Source: an uncultured Pseudomonadota bacterium (lineage in GTDB: Bacteria; Pseudomonadota; Gammaproteobacteria; Methylococcales; Methylomonadaceae). From it: a DNA stretch of 64,000 nt. Shown in pieces: positions 37,076-48,154 of this stretch (its first letter is position 1; each line of letters begins with the position of its first letter). Position numbers and translations under genes: made by a program. Below the pieces are notes generated by a model. That model had not been told where the DNA came from. It did not search any database and saw only the letters and a program-made list of their open reading frames with translations. The stretch is taken from NCBI GenBank assembly GCA_903918375.1, contig CAIXED010000001.1, positions 62,001 through 126,000 on the forward strand, written 5' to 3'.

Positions 37076-39445
37076 TTGGTTGAGTCAGTGAAGAAGAAAC
37101 CGCTTTTTCAAATATTATTGATGGGTATGCTGGCAAGTAGATTTGCCCAAGCCAGCAGCTTTATAGTCGAAGACATACAAGTTAGAGGCCTACAGCGCAT
37201 CTCCGCTGGTACAGTCTACAACTACCTACCTGTCAACATTGGCGAACGCTTCGCCGAGGAAAAACAAGCCGATGCTGTTAGAGCTTTATTTAACACCGGC
37301 TTCTTTAAAGACATTACTTTAGAACGCGAAGGCGGTGTTTTAGTCATTAATGTCGTCGAACGCCCGTCGGTTGCCAAAGTAGTTATTGAAGGCAACAAGG
37401 ACATCAAAAAAGAAGACCTCACCGAAGCTTTAAAGAAAATTGGCCTTGCCGAAGGTAAAGTTTATAACAAGCAAATTCTTGATAAAGTTGAACAAGAATT
37501 ACGCCGCCAATATTTCAGCCACGGTAAATACGGTTTAAAAATCACCACCGAAGTTTCTGAATTAACCCGTAATCGTGTCGGGATTGATATCAAAATTTCT
37601 GAAGGTAAAGTTGCCAAAATCAAACAAATCAATATTGTTGGCAATACCGCTTTTGAAGCCGACAAAATCAAAAAAGATTTTGAATTAAGCACCACTAATT
37701 TCTTATCGTTTTATTCCAAAGACGACCAATACTCCAAACAAAAGCTACAAGCTGACCTTGAAAAACTGCGTTCCTATTATCTTGATCGCGGTTACATCAA
37801 TTTCTCAATCGAATCGACCCAAGTTGATATTACTGCCGATAAAAAAGAAATTTACATCACCATCAATGTTAAAGAAGGCGATGTTTACAATTTAGAAAAG
37901 GTCAAACTGACCGGCGAATTGATTGTGCCGCCCGAAGATTTGGTGAAATTGGTTAAAGTCGGCCCTGGCGAAATTTTCTCGCGCAAAAACGCGACCGAAA
38001 CCTCAAAAGCAATTTCCGACCGTCTTGGCGACGAAGGCTACACTTTCGCCAACGTCAATATGGTCCCAGAAATTAACGAAGCCAATAAAACAGTTGCCAT
38101 GACCTTCTTTGTCGATCCTGGCAAACGAGTTTATGTGCATAGAATTAATGTTAAAGGCAATACTAAAACTCGTGACGAAGTGATTCGTCGTGAAATGCGG
38201 CAAATGGAATCTAGCTGGGCAGCCAGTAGTAAGATTGAGCGCTCAAAAACCCGTCTTGATCGTTTAGGCTATTTTGAAGAAGTCGGAGTTGAAACGCCCC
38301 CCGTTGTGGGCACTGCTGACCAGATTGACGTTAACTACACTATCAAAGAAAAAGCCTCGGGCAATCTATCCGCAGGGGTGGGTTATTCTCAGGTACAAGG
38401 CATTATCTTTAACGCCAACGTATCGCAAGATAATATTTTTGGTACCGGTAAACGTTTAGATTTTGCCTTCAATAACAGCAGTATCTTAACCCGTTACAAC
38501 TTGGGCTTTACCGATCCTTACTACACTTTGGATGGCGTCGCCTTGGGTTATAACTTGGGTTACACCAAACGTAATGCTTATGCTGCTAACTTAGCCAGTT
38601 ACAACACCAATGTCGCTAACGCTGGGATTAACTTTGGTATTCCGCTGAATGAATTTGATCGGATTGGTTTTGATGTTGACCTAAAAAGCACAGGGGTTGA
38701 ATCAACCAACATTTCATCGAACCGAGTTAAAAACAAAATTCTTTTTTACAATAAACAGCCTTACAATTCCAACTTTAATGAGACTGCACCAAGCGATGGA
38801 GCTAGCGCTACATTTACAACGCTATCGACCTCAGCCGGCTGGACTCACGATACACTCGACCGAGCCACTTTCTCAACTAAAGGCGGACAACAACGTCTAT
38901 CAGGTTTAATTACCGTTCCATTTGGCGACTTGCAATACTATAAAGTCGGCTATAAACACCAACATTTCTTCCCACTTTCCAACGACTTCACTTTCCGTTT
39001 ATTAGGTGAGGTTGCTCATGGTGGTGGCTATGGCAGCACATCTGAATTGCCATTCTTTGAAAACTATTATGCAGGTGGTACCGGTGACGTGCGAGGTTTC
39101 ATGCAAAACACCCTCGGTCCAAGAGATGACACAACAGGCGGTAGCTCCTATTACCGACCCTTTGGCGGCTCAACCAAAGCTATCGGTAAAGCGGAATTAT
39201 TTTTCCCAGTACCATTCCTGAGCGAAATGAAGTCAGTACGCGTTGGCACCTTCCTTGATGCAGGTACTCTAGCTACTGGCCTAAACAGCAGTGATTTGCG
39301 TAAATATTTTCGTTATTCAGCTGGACTATCCGGTGAATGGTTATCACCTTTCGGCGCACTCGCCGTCAGTGTTGCTCAACCTCTAAATTCGGAAAACACT
39401 GACAGAACTCAAGCCTTCCAATTTACCTTTGGTTCTGGATTTTAG
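37076..39445 (+). CDS. bamA: Outer membrane protein assembly factor BamA
   Basis: Five POTRA-like repeats, GGTGDVRGF motif, C-terminal FTFGSGF. Confidence 0.97.
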   Translation: MVESVKKKPLFQILLMGMLASRFAQASSFIVEDIQVRGLQRISAGTVYNYLPVNIGERFAEEKQADAVRALFNTGFFKDITLEREGGVLVINVVERPSVAKVVIEGNKDIKKEDLTEALKKIGLAEGKVYNKQILDKVEQELRRQYFSHGKYGLKITTEVSELTRNRVGIDIKISEGKVAKIKQINIVGNTAFEADKIKKDFELSTTNFLSFYSKDDQYSKQKLQADLEKLRSYYLDRGYINFSIESTQVDITADKKEIYITINVKEGDVYNLEKVKLTGELIVPPEDLVKLVKVGPGEIFSRKNATETSKAISDRLGDEGYTFANVNMVPEINEANKTVAMTFFVDPGKRVYVHRINVKGNTKTRDEVIRREMRQMESSWAASSKIERSKTRLDRLGYFEEVGVETPPVVGTADQIDVNYTIKEKASGNLSAGVGYSQVQGIIFNANVSQDNIFGTGKRLDFAFNNSSILTRYNLGFTDPYYTLDGVALGYNLGYTKRNAYAANLASYNTNVANAGINFGIPLNEFDRIGFDVDLKSTGVESTNISSNRVKNKILFYNKQPYNSNFNETAPSDGASATFTTLSTSAGWTHDTLDRATFSTKGGQQRLSGLITVPFGDLQYYKVGYKHQHFFPLSNDFTFRLLGEVAHGGGYGSTSELPFFENYYAGGTGDVRGFMQNTLGPRDDTTGGSSYYRPFGGSTKAIGKAELFFPVPFLSEMKSVRVGTFLDAGTLATGLNSSDLRKYFRYSAGLSGEWLSPFGALAVSVAQPLNSENTDRTQAFQFTFGSGF

Positions 39446-39530
39446 TTTGGTATCACTGTTTTTTATCTTATAATTGAACACTGCGTTTTGTCTTAAACCC
39501 CCTAAAAACTAACCCGGAGATGGTTAACTC

Positions 39531-40037
39531 ATGAAAAATAGAATTTCGTTGTTTTTAATTCTGCTATTGGCGACTACTTCAAGCTTTGCGGCTGGCGACC
39601 TGAAAATCGGTTTCGTTAACGTTGCTAAAGTATTAGAAAAAGCACCACAAGCATCAAAAGCTAAAACTCGCTTGGAATCAGAGTTTTCGCCAAGAGACAA
39701 AGCCTTGGTTTCTCAACAAAAAGAAATTAAAACTTTGGAAGACAAATTAGCTAAAGACTCAGCCGTTATGGGTGATGAAGAACGTCGTAGAATCGAAAGA
39801 GATCTTCTCGATAAAAAACGTGATGCAGCTAGAGCGCAACAAGAGTTCAGTGAAGACTTCAACATGCGTAGAAACGAAGAGCTGGGCAACTTGCAAAAAC
39901 GTATTGTTGAAGCGGTAAGAGCCTTGGCTAAAGAAGAATCTTTTGACTTATTGCTAACAGATGGCGTGATTTATGCCAACGATCACATTGATGTCACCAG
40001 CCGCGTTCAACAAAAGCTAGAAACCTTGTCACAATAA
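39531..40037 (+). CDS. skp: OmpH/Skp periplasmic chaperone
   Basis: Signal peptide; KIGFVNVAKVLEKAPQ; coiled-coil core. Confidence 0.92.
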   Translation: MKNRISLFLILLLATTSSFAAGDLKIGFVNVAKVLEKAPQASKAKTRLESEFSPRDKALVSQQKEIKTLEDKLAKDSAVMGDEERRRIERDLLDKKRDAARAQQEFSEDFNMRRNEELGNLQKRIVEAVRALAKEESFDLLLTDGVIYANDHIDVTSRVQQKLETLSQ

Positions 40038-40080
40038 TTCTAGCAACACCGACGATTCAGTCGGAGATAACTTCAGAACA

Positions 40081-40111
40081 AAGCAGCTTGGTATCAAACC
40101 AAGTCTGCTTT
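40081..40111 (+). terminator. Stem-loop between skp and fabZ (terminator or attenuator)
   Basis: AAGCAGcTTGGtatcaaaCCAAgtCTGCTTT. Confidence 0.5.
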
Positions 40112-40139
40112 GCCCTCCCAACTCTTTATACTTATCAAG

Positions 40140-40583
40140 ATGACAGGGAAACTCGATATCTTACAAATCCAAGAATACTTACCACACCGCTATCCTTTCT
40201 TATTGATTGATCGCGTTGTCGAGTGTGAACCTGGCGTACGCTTACTGGGCTTAAAAAACGTCACCTATAACGAACCCTTTTTCCAAGGCCACTTCCCACA
40301 TTTGCCAATTTTTCCTGGCGTATTGATTATGGAAGCTTTAGCTCAAGCCACAGGTTTATTAGCAGCACAAAGCGACGAAGCCTTGGGCAAAGGCATGACT
40401 TATTATCTAGCTGGCATCGATAACGCCCGCTTTAAACGCCCTGTTGTACCTGGCGACCAATTAATGCTGGAAGTTAAATGCATTAAAAACAAACGTAACA
40501 TTTGGTCTTTCGACTGCGTCGCCACCGTTGAAGGCGAATTAGCAGCCAGCGCGCAGATCATGTGTGCAGCCGTGGTGAAATAA
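40140..40583 (+). CDS. fabZ: 3-hydroxyacyl-ACP dehydratase FabZ
   Basis: [36 protein letters not shown]. Confidence 0.96.
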   Translation: MTGKLDILQIQEYLPHRYPFLLIDRVVECEPGVRLLGLKNVTYNEPFFQGHFPHLPIFPGVLIMEALAQATGLLAAQSDEALGKGMTYYLAGIDNARFKRPVVPGDQLMLEVKCIKNKRNIWSFDCVATVEGELAASAQIMCAAVVK

Positions 40584-41354
40584 ATGATAGATCCAAGAGC
40601 GATTGTCCACATCAATGCCGAACTTGCACCCGATGTCAAAGTCGGCCCTTTCAGCATCATTGGCCCTGATGTACAAATCGATTCTGGCACCGAAATTGGG
40701 CCGCATGTGGTTATTAACGGCCCAACTAACATCGGCAAAGATAATGTGATTTATCAATTTGCTTCGATAGGTGAAGACCCGCAAGATAAAAAATACGCTG
40801 ATGAAGTCACCCGTTTAGACATTGGCGATCGCAATATAATCCGCGAGTTTTGCACCATGCACCGTGGCACATTGCAAGATCAAGGCGTTACCCGAGTCGG
40901 TAACGATAATTTATTCATGGCTTACACCCATGTCGCCCATGATTGTGAAGTAGGCAATCATGTCATCATGGCAAACGGTGCTTCGATTGCCGGCCATGTT
41001 CACCTCGATGACCATGCCATTCTTGGTGGCTTCACTCTGGTGCATCAATTCACTCAAATCGGCGAATTTAGCTTTGCCGCGATGGGCAGCGCAATTACCC
41101 AAGACATTCCGCCTTATGTAATGGTCGGTGGTCGCCCTACCCGACCACATGGCATCAACTCGGTCGGCATGGAACGTCACGGCAAATCGCCCGAAGTGAT
41201 CCGACAAATTCGCAAAGCTTACAAAATCCTGTACAAAAACAATTTGCGCCTAGAAGACGCAATTGAAGAAATGGAAGATATGGCCGGCGAAAGCAACGAA
41301 CTATCAAATATGGTCAGTTTCCTACGCAATGTCACTCGTGGCATTCTCAGATAA
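40584..41354 (+). CDS. lpxA: UDP-N-acetylglucosamine acyltransferase LpxA
   Basis: Hexapeptide repeats; [47 protein letters not shown]. Confidence 0.96.
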   Translation: MIDPRAIVHINAELAPDVKVGPFSIIGPDVQIDSGTEIGPHVVINGPTNIGKDNVIYQFASIGEDPQDKKYADEVTRLDIGDRNIIREFCTMHRGTLQDQGVTRVGNDNLFMAYTHVAHDCEVGNHVIMANGASIAGHVHLDDHAILGGFTLVHQFTQIGEFSFAAMGSAITQDIPPYVMVGGRPTRPHGINSVGMERHGKSPEVIRQIRKAYKILYKNNLRLEDAIEEMEDMAGESNELSNMVSFLRNVTRGILR

Positions 41355-41919
41355 TAGCTTATTAATTGCTGGGGTTGACGAAGTCGGACGCGGCTGTATC
41401 GTCGGCCCAGTGATGGCGGCAGCAGTGATACTTGATCCTGCTAAGCCGATTCTAGGTTTAACCGATTCCAAAAAACTCAGCGAAAAAAAACGCCTACAGC
41501 TCGCTGAACAAATCAAAAGCTCGGCTTTATGTTGGGCCGTTGGTCGAGCTGAAGCCAGTGAAATTGATGACATCAACATCCTGCAAGCCAGCTTGCTTGC
41601 CATGCAACGCGCCATCTCGCAACTAGAACACGCGCCTGATTTAGCCAAAGTCGATGGCAATCGTTTACCAAAATTAAACTGCCCAGGTGAAGCCATTGTC
41701 CAAGGCGACTTGCTGGTACCAGAAATTTCAGCCGCATCAATTTTGGCCAAAGTCGCCCGTGACCAAGAAATGCAAATTTTAGAGCGCTTATATCCCGGTT
41801 ATGATTTTGCAGTTCACAAAGGCTACCCAACCCGCAAACATTTATTGGCTTTACAAGCTTTAGGCATTACCCCCCAACACCGCAAATCTTTTGCACCCGT
41901 TAAAAAACAACTGGCTTAA
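41329..41919 (+). CDS. rnhB: Ribonuclease HII
   Basis: [35 protein letters not shown]; start chosen 26 nt inside lpxA. Confidence 0.95.
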   Translation: MSLVAFSDNSLLIAGVDEVGRGCIVGPVMAAAVILDPAKPILGLTDSKKLSEKKRLQLAEQIKSSALCWAVGRAEASEIDDINILQASLLAMQRAISQLEHAPDLAKVDGNRLPKLNCPGEAIVQGDLLVPEISAASILAKVARDQEMQILERLYPGYDFAVHKGYPTRKHLLALQALGITPQHRKSFAPVKKQLA

Positions 41920-41925
41920 AACGCT

Positions 41926-44900
41926 ATGAATCCAAGTTTTGTTCATCTGAGAATCCATTCTGAATTCTCGCTGGTAGATGGGATTGTCAGAATCAAACCG
42001 CTGGTTAAAAAGCTGGTTGATTACCAAATGCCGGCTGCAGCGATTACCGAACAAAGCAATTTATTCTCACTGGTTAAATTCTACAAAGCCTCACAAGGCG
42101 CTGGCATAAAACCGCTGATTGGCGCTGATGTCTGGATTTTTAATCCCGAAGAACCCGCGTCCCCGTTCCGAATGACCTTGCTGGCTCGTAATAAAACCGG
42201 CTATGTGACACTGACTGAATTAATTTCCCAAGGCTATCAACTCGGTCAGCATCAGGGTATTCCGATGCTGCAAAGGGATTGGATAGAAAGCAATCACCAC
42301 GGCTTGATTGCGCTATCCGGTGCGATGAGTGGTGATATTGGCCAAGCGCTATTAGCCGAAAATAGCGAACTCGCCGAAAAACACGCCCAGTATTGGCAAA
42401 ATCTGTTTCCTGATAGTTTTTATCTGGAATTACAACGGGTTGGCAAAAATGACGAAGAACGCTACATCAAACTGACGGTTGATTTAGCGGGGCAATTCGA
42501 TTTACCCGTGGTCGCTACCAATGATGTACGCTTTATTAATCAAGCCGATTTTGAAGCCCATGAAGTACGGGTTTGTATTCACCAAGGTCGGGTTTTAGAC
42601 GACAGCCGCCGACCCAAGGATTACACCAATCAACAATATCTTCGCACTGCCGAGGAAATGGCCGAGTTATTTGCCGACATTCCCGAAGCACTTAGCAACA
42701 GCGTCGAAATTGCCAAACGCTGTAATGTCGAATTAACCCTCGGCGAAAACTACCTACCCGATTTCCCAGTGCCAGAAGGCATGACGCTGGATGATTATTT
42801 CCGCCAAGCTTCAAAGCAAGGTTTGGAAGAGCGCCTGATTCAATACGCACCAATCGGCAACGGCAGTTTCGAGGAAAACCGCAAAACTTACGATGAACGC
42901 TTGGAAATTGAGCTGAACGTGATTTGCCAAATGGGATTCCCCGGCTATTTCATGATTGTTGCTGACTTTATCCAATGGGCTAAAAACAACGATATTCCAG
43001 TGGGCCCTGGGCGAGGTTCCGGTGCCGGTTCCTTGGTAGCCTATGCGCTAAAAATTACCGACCTTGACCCAATTGAATTTGATTTGCTGTTCGAGCGCTT
43101 TCTCAATCCTGAACGGGTTTCGATGCCCGACTTTGACATCGACTTTTGCATGGATCGCCGCGATGAGGTGATTGATTATGTGGCTAGGCATTATGGCCGC
43201 GACCATGTCTCGCAGATTATCACCTACGGTTCGATGGCGGCTAAAGCGGTTATCCGCGACGTTGGACGAGTGCTGGGCTTCGCGTATGGCTTTGTTGACC
43301 GCTTAGCCAAGCTGATTCCGTTTGAAATCGGCATGACCCTGAACAAAGCCTTACTGGATAGCCCAGACCTAAAAGCGCTTTATGACACCGAAGAAGAGGT
43401 GAAAACCTTAATCGACATGGCGCTTTCGCTGGAGGGGATTTCCCGTAACGCCGGTAAACACGCTGGTGGTGTAGTGATTTCGCCGACCAAGCTCACCGAC
43501 TTTGCGCCGTTGTATTGCGAACAAGGCGGCGGCAACTTGGTGACTCAATTTGATAAAGATGACGTTGAAGCCGTCGGCTTGGTTAAATTCGACTTTTTAG
43601 GTCTACGAACCCTGACTATCATTGACTGGGCGCTAAAAACCATCAATCACAAGCGCCAGCAACAAGGCGAAACTCTGATTGATATTAGCCAAATCCCGCG
43701 TGATGATTTGCCCAGTTATGAGCTGTTAAAAAACGCCCAAACCACCGCGGTATTCCAGTTGGAATCTCGCGGTATGAAAGAGCTAATCAAAAAGCTAAAG
43801 CCTGACTGTTTTGACGACATCATCGCTTTGGTGGCGCTATTTCGTCCAGGACCGTTGGAATCGGGGATGGTCGATGATTACATCAACGTCAAACACGGCG
43901 CTAAAGCCGAATTCGCCCACCCTTTGCTGGAGCCGATTCTAAAACCCACCAACGGCGTTATTTTGTATCAGGAACAGGTGATGCAAATTGCCCGTGACAT
44001 GGCCGGATATACGCTGGGCGGTGCGGATATGTTGCGGCGTGCGATGGGTAAGAAAAAACCCGAGGAAATGGCTAAGCAACGGGAGATTTTCACCACTGGC
44101 GCGGTGGCGAATCAAATTGATGAGTCGATTGCGACTTATATTTTCGATTTGATGGAAAAGTTTGCTGGCTATGGTTTTAACAAATCCCACTCAGCCGCTT
44201 ATGCCTTAGTTGCTTACCAAACTGCTTGGCTAAAAGCCCATTTCCCTGCGGCATTTATGGCAGCGGTGATGTCGTCAGATATGGATAACACCGACAAAGT
44301 GGTGGTATTGATTGATGAATGTCGGGAAATGAAATTAGCGATTAACCCACCCGACATCAATGTTTCCAATTATCGCTTTACGGTAAACGACAAAAATCAG
44401 ATTGTTTACGGCATCGGCGCGATTAAAGGCGTTGGTGAATCAGCGATTGAGGATTTATTAAAAGAACGCAATAGTAACGGGCCATTTTTAGGCTTGTATG
44501 ATTTATGCAAACGGGTTGATTTACGCAAAGTCAATCGTCGGGTCTTAGAAGCTTTAATTCGCGCGGGGGCGTTAGATAACATTGACCCCAATCGCGCTGC
44601 ACATTTAGCCGAATTAACCACTGCCTTAAGGGTTGCCGAACAACACGGCAAAATGGCGGAAACCGGTCAAAACGATTTATTTGGGATTGCGGTTGAAATT
44701 GAAAGTAGCGCTAACGAAGCCGATGCTTATTCAACTTTTGTTGAGCCTTGGAGTGAAAAAGAAAAGCTCGAAGCCGAAAAACAAACCTTAGGTTTATTCT
44801 TAACCGGTCACCCAATTGCTGAATATTTACCAGAACTCAAACATATTACTCACGGCAGTTTAGCGAGTTTACAAGCCGACGCCGAGCGCTCAAAAGGCAA

Positions 44901-45411
44901 AATGGAAGGTCGCGTGGCGGGTTTAGTGGTGGAGATGCGTACCCGTCAAACCAAGCAGGGCAAAATGATGGGCTTTGCTACCTTGGATGACCGCACCGGA
45001 CGTTTAGAAGTCGCTGCTTTTAGCAAAACTTACGACAGCTACCGCGATTTATTATCCAAAGACACTTTGTTAGTCGCTGAAGGCGCTTTGGCTATTGATG
45101 ATTTCAGCGGTTCGTTGCGAATGACGGCGGAAAAAATTTATAGCATGGAGCAAGCGCGAGATATGTTTGCGCGTGGAATTAGCATTGACTGGCTTAGCTC
45201 AACCCCACAACCCGAATTCCTACAAAAACTTCAAGACACCTTAGCGCCTTTCTGTGGCGGCCAATGCCCGATTTTCATTGAATACAGTACCGGAACAGCC
45301 AAAGCGACAGTGCAACTAGGCGAAGATTGGCGGGTTCATCCTAATGATGAATTGTTGATTAGACTAAGACGCTTGGTCTCAACTGACGCAGTTCAAGTTA
45401 AATACAAATAA
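41926..45411 (+). CDS. dnaE: DNA polymerase III subunit alpha
   Basis: FVHLRIHSEFSLVDG PHP domain; VGPGRGSGAGSLVAYAL; SMPDFDIDFCMDRR; 1161 aa. Confidence 0.98.
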   Translation: MNPSFVHLRIHSEFSLVDGIVRIKPLVKKLVDYQMPAAAITEQSNLFSLVKFYKASQGAGIKPLIGADVWIFNPEEPASPFRMTLLARNKTGYVTLTELISQGYQLGQHQGIPMLQRDWIESNHHGLIALSGAMSGDIGQALLAENSELAEKHAQYWQNLFPDSFYLELQRVGKNDEERYIKLTVDLAGQFDLPVVATNDVRFINQADFEAHEVRVCIHQGRVLDDSRRPKDYTNQQYLRTAEEMAELFADIPEALSNSVEIAKRCNVELTLGENYLPDFPVPEGMTLDDYFRQASKQGLEERLIQYAPIGNGSFEENRKTYDERLEIELNVICQMGFPGYFMIVADFIQWAKNNDIPVGPGRGSGAGSLVAYALKITDLDPIEFDLLFERFLNPERVSMPDFDIDFCMDRRDEVIDYVARHYGRDHVSQIITYGSMAAKAVIRDVGRVLGFAYGFVDRLAKLIPFEIGMTLNKALLDSPDLKALYDTEEEVKTLIDMALSLEGISRNAGKHAGGVVISPTKLTDFAPLYCEQGGGNLVTQFDKDDVEAVGLVKFDFLGLRTLTIIDWALKTINHKRQQQGETLIDISQIPRDDLPSYELLKNAQTTAVFQLESRGMKELIKKLKPDCFDDIIALVALFRPGPLESGMVDDYINVKHGAKAEFAHPLLEPILKPTNGVILYQEQVMQIARDMAGYTLGGADMLRRAMGKKKPEEMAKQREIFTTGAVANQIDESIATYIFDLMEKFAGYGFNKSHSAAYALVAYQTAWLKAHFPAAFMAAVMSSDMDNTDKVVVLIDECREMKLAINPPDINVSNYRFTVNDKNQIVYGIGAIKGVGESAIEDLLKERNSNGPFLGLYDLCKRVDLRKVNRRVLEALIRAGALDNIDPNRAAHLAELTTALRVAEQHGKMAETGQNDLFGIAVEIESSANEADAYSTFVEPWSEKEKLEAEKQTLGLFLTGHPIAEYLPELKHITHGSLASLQADAERSKGKMEGRVAGLVVEMRTRQTKQGKMMGFATLDDRTGRLEVAAFSKTYDSYRDLLSKDTLLVAEGALAIDDFSGSLRMTAEKIYSMEQARDMFARGISIDWLSSTPQPEFLQKLQDTLAPFCGGQCPIFIEYSTGTAKATVQLGEDWRVHPNDELLIRLRRLVSTDAVQVKYK

Positions 45412-45459
45412 ACTGAATTGGCAGAGCTAGGTTGATGCCTAACTCTGCCAACGCTGGAT

Positions 45460-47751
45460 TTACTCTTCTGATGATGCCTGTGGTTTAGGCTGTGATGGTT
45501 CTTCACGCGGCTGTCTTGGCTCGGCTACTGGAGCTGGAGCTGGAGCTGGAGCTGGAGCTGGAGCTGGAGCTGGAGTATTTTCGCGCACTTCCTGACGATT
45601 GCTACGTTCTGCAAACTCATTCGCATACGAGCGCGGTTGATTATCGCTATCCGGCACTTGTGCTGCTGGACGTCTGTCTTCACCTTGCTCACCAGCGTTT
45701 TCAGTACCCGCTTCTTGACGTCTTTCGCTGTTATTGCGGTTGTTATTACGGCGACGATTACGACCGCGTCTTGGTCCACGTTCTTGATTAGGATTTTTAG
45801 CCGCGTTTTCTGCGGTTACTTCAACGTTCTCAACAACAGCTTGCACAGGCTCTACAACCACCGAAGCATTAGCAACTTCTTCTGCCACTGGCGCATTATT
45901 AGGATTTTGCTGCGGATTGGCTTGGCGTTTATTGTTGTTATTACGGCGTTGATTATTGTTACGACCTGCCGGACGATCTTGGCGGTCTTGACGATCTCGG
46001 CGGTTGTTATTGTTGTTATGGCGTGGATGCTTAGGTTTGTCTTCGCCGGTTTTTTCAACAGTTTCCGCTACCTCATTAGCTTTAGCATTAGTGTTGCTAC
46101 CAACCAATTTTTGCCAGAAACGTTGAATTAAGCTGCTTGAAGTTTTTTTGTTTTGAACTGGTGCTGGTGCGTCCGGTAAAAATTCTTTGACCGCTGCTTT
46201 TTCCACCTTAGCTGTACTGTGTTTAACAAACTCAGGCACGGTGTTTTCTTCAAGTTTGAGGAATTGATGACTGGTTTTATCGTCGCCCGCTTCCACCGAT
46301 TTAATCCGCTCGATATCGTAAGCCGGTGTATCCAAATGTTTACTTGGTAAGACAACAATACTGACTTTTAAGCGAGCTTCCAATTCTTGAATAGCCGCGC
46401 GTTTTTCATTCAACAAGAAAGTCGCGCAATCGATTGGCAAGTGAGCAATCACTCGCTCAGTGCCTTTTTTCATCGCTTCTTCTTCAATTAAACGCAATAC
46501 CGCCAACGTCACAGATTCGACATTCCGAATCGTGCCTTGGCCTTTACAACGTGGGCAAGTCAATTGGGTTGAATCACCTAATGATGGACGCAGACGTTGT
46601 CTGGACATTTCCATCAAACCAAATCGGGAAATACGGCCGGTTTGAATTCGTGCGCGGTCAATTTTTAAAGCATCACGTAAGCGGTTTTCAACATCACGTT
46701 GGTTTTTGTTCGACATCATGTCGATGAAATCAATCACGAACAAACCACCCAAATCGCGTAAACGCAATTGGCGAGCAATTTCATCCGCTGCTTCTAAATT
46801 GGTGTTCAGCGCGGTGTCTTCAATATCGCTACCTTTGGTTGCGCGAGCTGAGTTAATGTCGATTGAAGTTAAGGCTTCGGTATGGTCAATCACGATAGAG
46901 CCGCCAGACGGCAAGCTAACTTCGCGTTTGTAGGCCATTTCGATTTGGGTTTCGATTTGGTAACGGCTGAATAATGGCACGCTATCTTGGTACAACTTGG
47001 CTTTGTTCAGGTTATGCGGCATAACCTGTTTTAAGAAGTTGGTTACCAGTTTGAAGGCGCTTTCTTGGTCGATCAGAATTTCGTCAATGTCACCACGCAA
47101 ATGGTCACGCAAAGCGCGAATAATGACGTTGCTTTCTTGGAAAATTAAGAACGGTGCTGTTTGTTCAGCACTGGAGCGATCAATCGCTTCCCAAAGTTGT
47201 AGCAGGTAGTTTAAGTCCCACTGTAATTCTTCAACGTTTTTATCCGAACCGGCAGTGCGGATAATCAATCCCATGGATTCTGGAATTTCTAATGCCGCCA
47301 TGGTTTCGCGTAATTCGCTACGGTTATCGCCTTCAATACGTCTGGAAATACCGCCTGCTTTTGGGTTATTTGGCATCAATACCAAGTAAGTACCCGCTAA
47401 GCTGATATAGGTGGTTAGCGCCGCACCTTTGTTGCCACGTTCTTCTTTTTCAATCTGAACAACAATTTCTTGGCCTTCGTGAATATTGCTTTTGCTTGGG
47501 GTATCGCCATCGCCCATTTTGTATTCAGGGGCGATTTCTTTGAACGGTAGAAAACCGTGTTTTTCTGCACCGTAATTAACGAAAACCGCTTCTAAACTGG
47601 GTTCTACGCGAGTGATGATGCCTTTGTAGATATTGGATTTTTTTTGTTCTTTCGATGGAACTTCGATGTCAAAATCATAGAGTTTCTGACCATCTACCAA
47701 AGCGACGCGCAACTCTTCGGGCTGCGTGGCGTTGATAAGCATTCTTTTCAT
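45460..47751 (-). CDS. rne: Ribonuclease E
   Basis: [31 protein letters not shown]1 domain; [10 protein letters not shown] Zn-link; Arg/Asn-rich disordered C-terminus. Confidence 0.96.
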   Translation of the reverse strand: MKRMLINATQPEELRVALVDGQKLYDFDIEVPSKEQKKSNIYKGIITRVEPSLEAVFVNYGAEKHGFLPFKEIAPEYKMGDGDTPSKSNIHEGQEIVVQIEKEERGNKGAALTTYISLAGTYLVLMPNNPKAGGISRRIEGDNRSELRETMAALEIPESMGLIIRTAGSDKNVEELQWDLNYLLQLWEAIDRSSAEQTAPFLIFQESNVIIRALRDHLRGDIDEILIDQESAFKLVTNFLKQVMPHNLNKAKLYQDSVPLFSRYQIETQIEMAYKREVSLPSGGSIVIDHTEALTSIDINSARATKGSDIEDTALNTNLEAADEIARQLRLRDLGGLFVIDFIDMMSNKNQRDVENRLRDALKIDRARIQTGRISRFGLMEMSRQRLRPSLGDSTQLTCPRCKGQGTIRNVESVTLAVLRLIEEEAMKKGTERVIAHLPIDCATFLLNEKRAAIQELEARLKVSIVVLPSKHLDTPAYDIERIKSVEAGDDKTSHQFLKLEENTVPEFVKHSTAKVEKAAVKEFLPDAPAPVQNKKTSSSLIQRFWQKLVGSNTNAKANEVAETVEKTGEDKPKHPRHNNNNNRRDRQDRQDRPAGRNNNQRRNNNNKRQANPQQNPNNAPVAEEVANASVVVEPVQAVVENVEVTAENAAKNPNQERGPRRGRNRRRNNNRNNSERRQEAGTENAGEQGEDRRPAAQVPDSDNQPRSYANEFAERSNRQEVRENTPAPAPAPAPAPAPAPVAEPRQPREEPSQPKPQASSEE
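45528..45575. repeat. In-frame hexamer repeat (CTGGAG)x8 in rne 3' end
   Basis: Eight perfect CTGGAG units; encodes (AP)n on the minus strand. Confidence 0.95.
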
Positions 47752-48154
47752 TAAATTATCCTTTTTTGTATGAATCCTAACTAGAGGTTAAACAGGCTAA
47801 GTGATCGCGAATATCTAGCGATTATTTCCCAACGTTGCAAAAAGAAGCGGCCAGGCTGATTTAAACGACAAAATTGACTGTGTTTGCAGCAAATTCGGTA
47901 TTCCGAGGGCGGCGCTGATTGTGGGGGGACTCTGTTATTTCGAACGCTATAGCTTAGGACACAAGTCGCTCATCATGGGTTGAGCGATAAAACCCTAAAA
48001 AATTCTTTGGATTGACCCAAGCAATTGCTTTTAGGTCATTGTCTTCAATTTTTAATATCGTCTATCAATAGATAAACTTGGCTAATATAACAATCTTTAT
48101 CCACCCCAGCAATTTTAAACATGGGCTATGGATATGTTTGTTATCATTTAAAGC

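Noticed and set aside
41322-41750. Antisense 142-aa ORF in rnhB
   Set aside because: Ser/Ala-rich shadow ORF opposite rnhB
45492-45791. Plus-strand ORF with (LE)n peptide and minus-strand alternative-frame ORF 45525-45779
   Set aside because: Out-of-frame reading of the rne Ala-Pro repeat; rne frame is clearly the coding one
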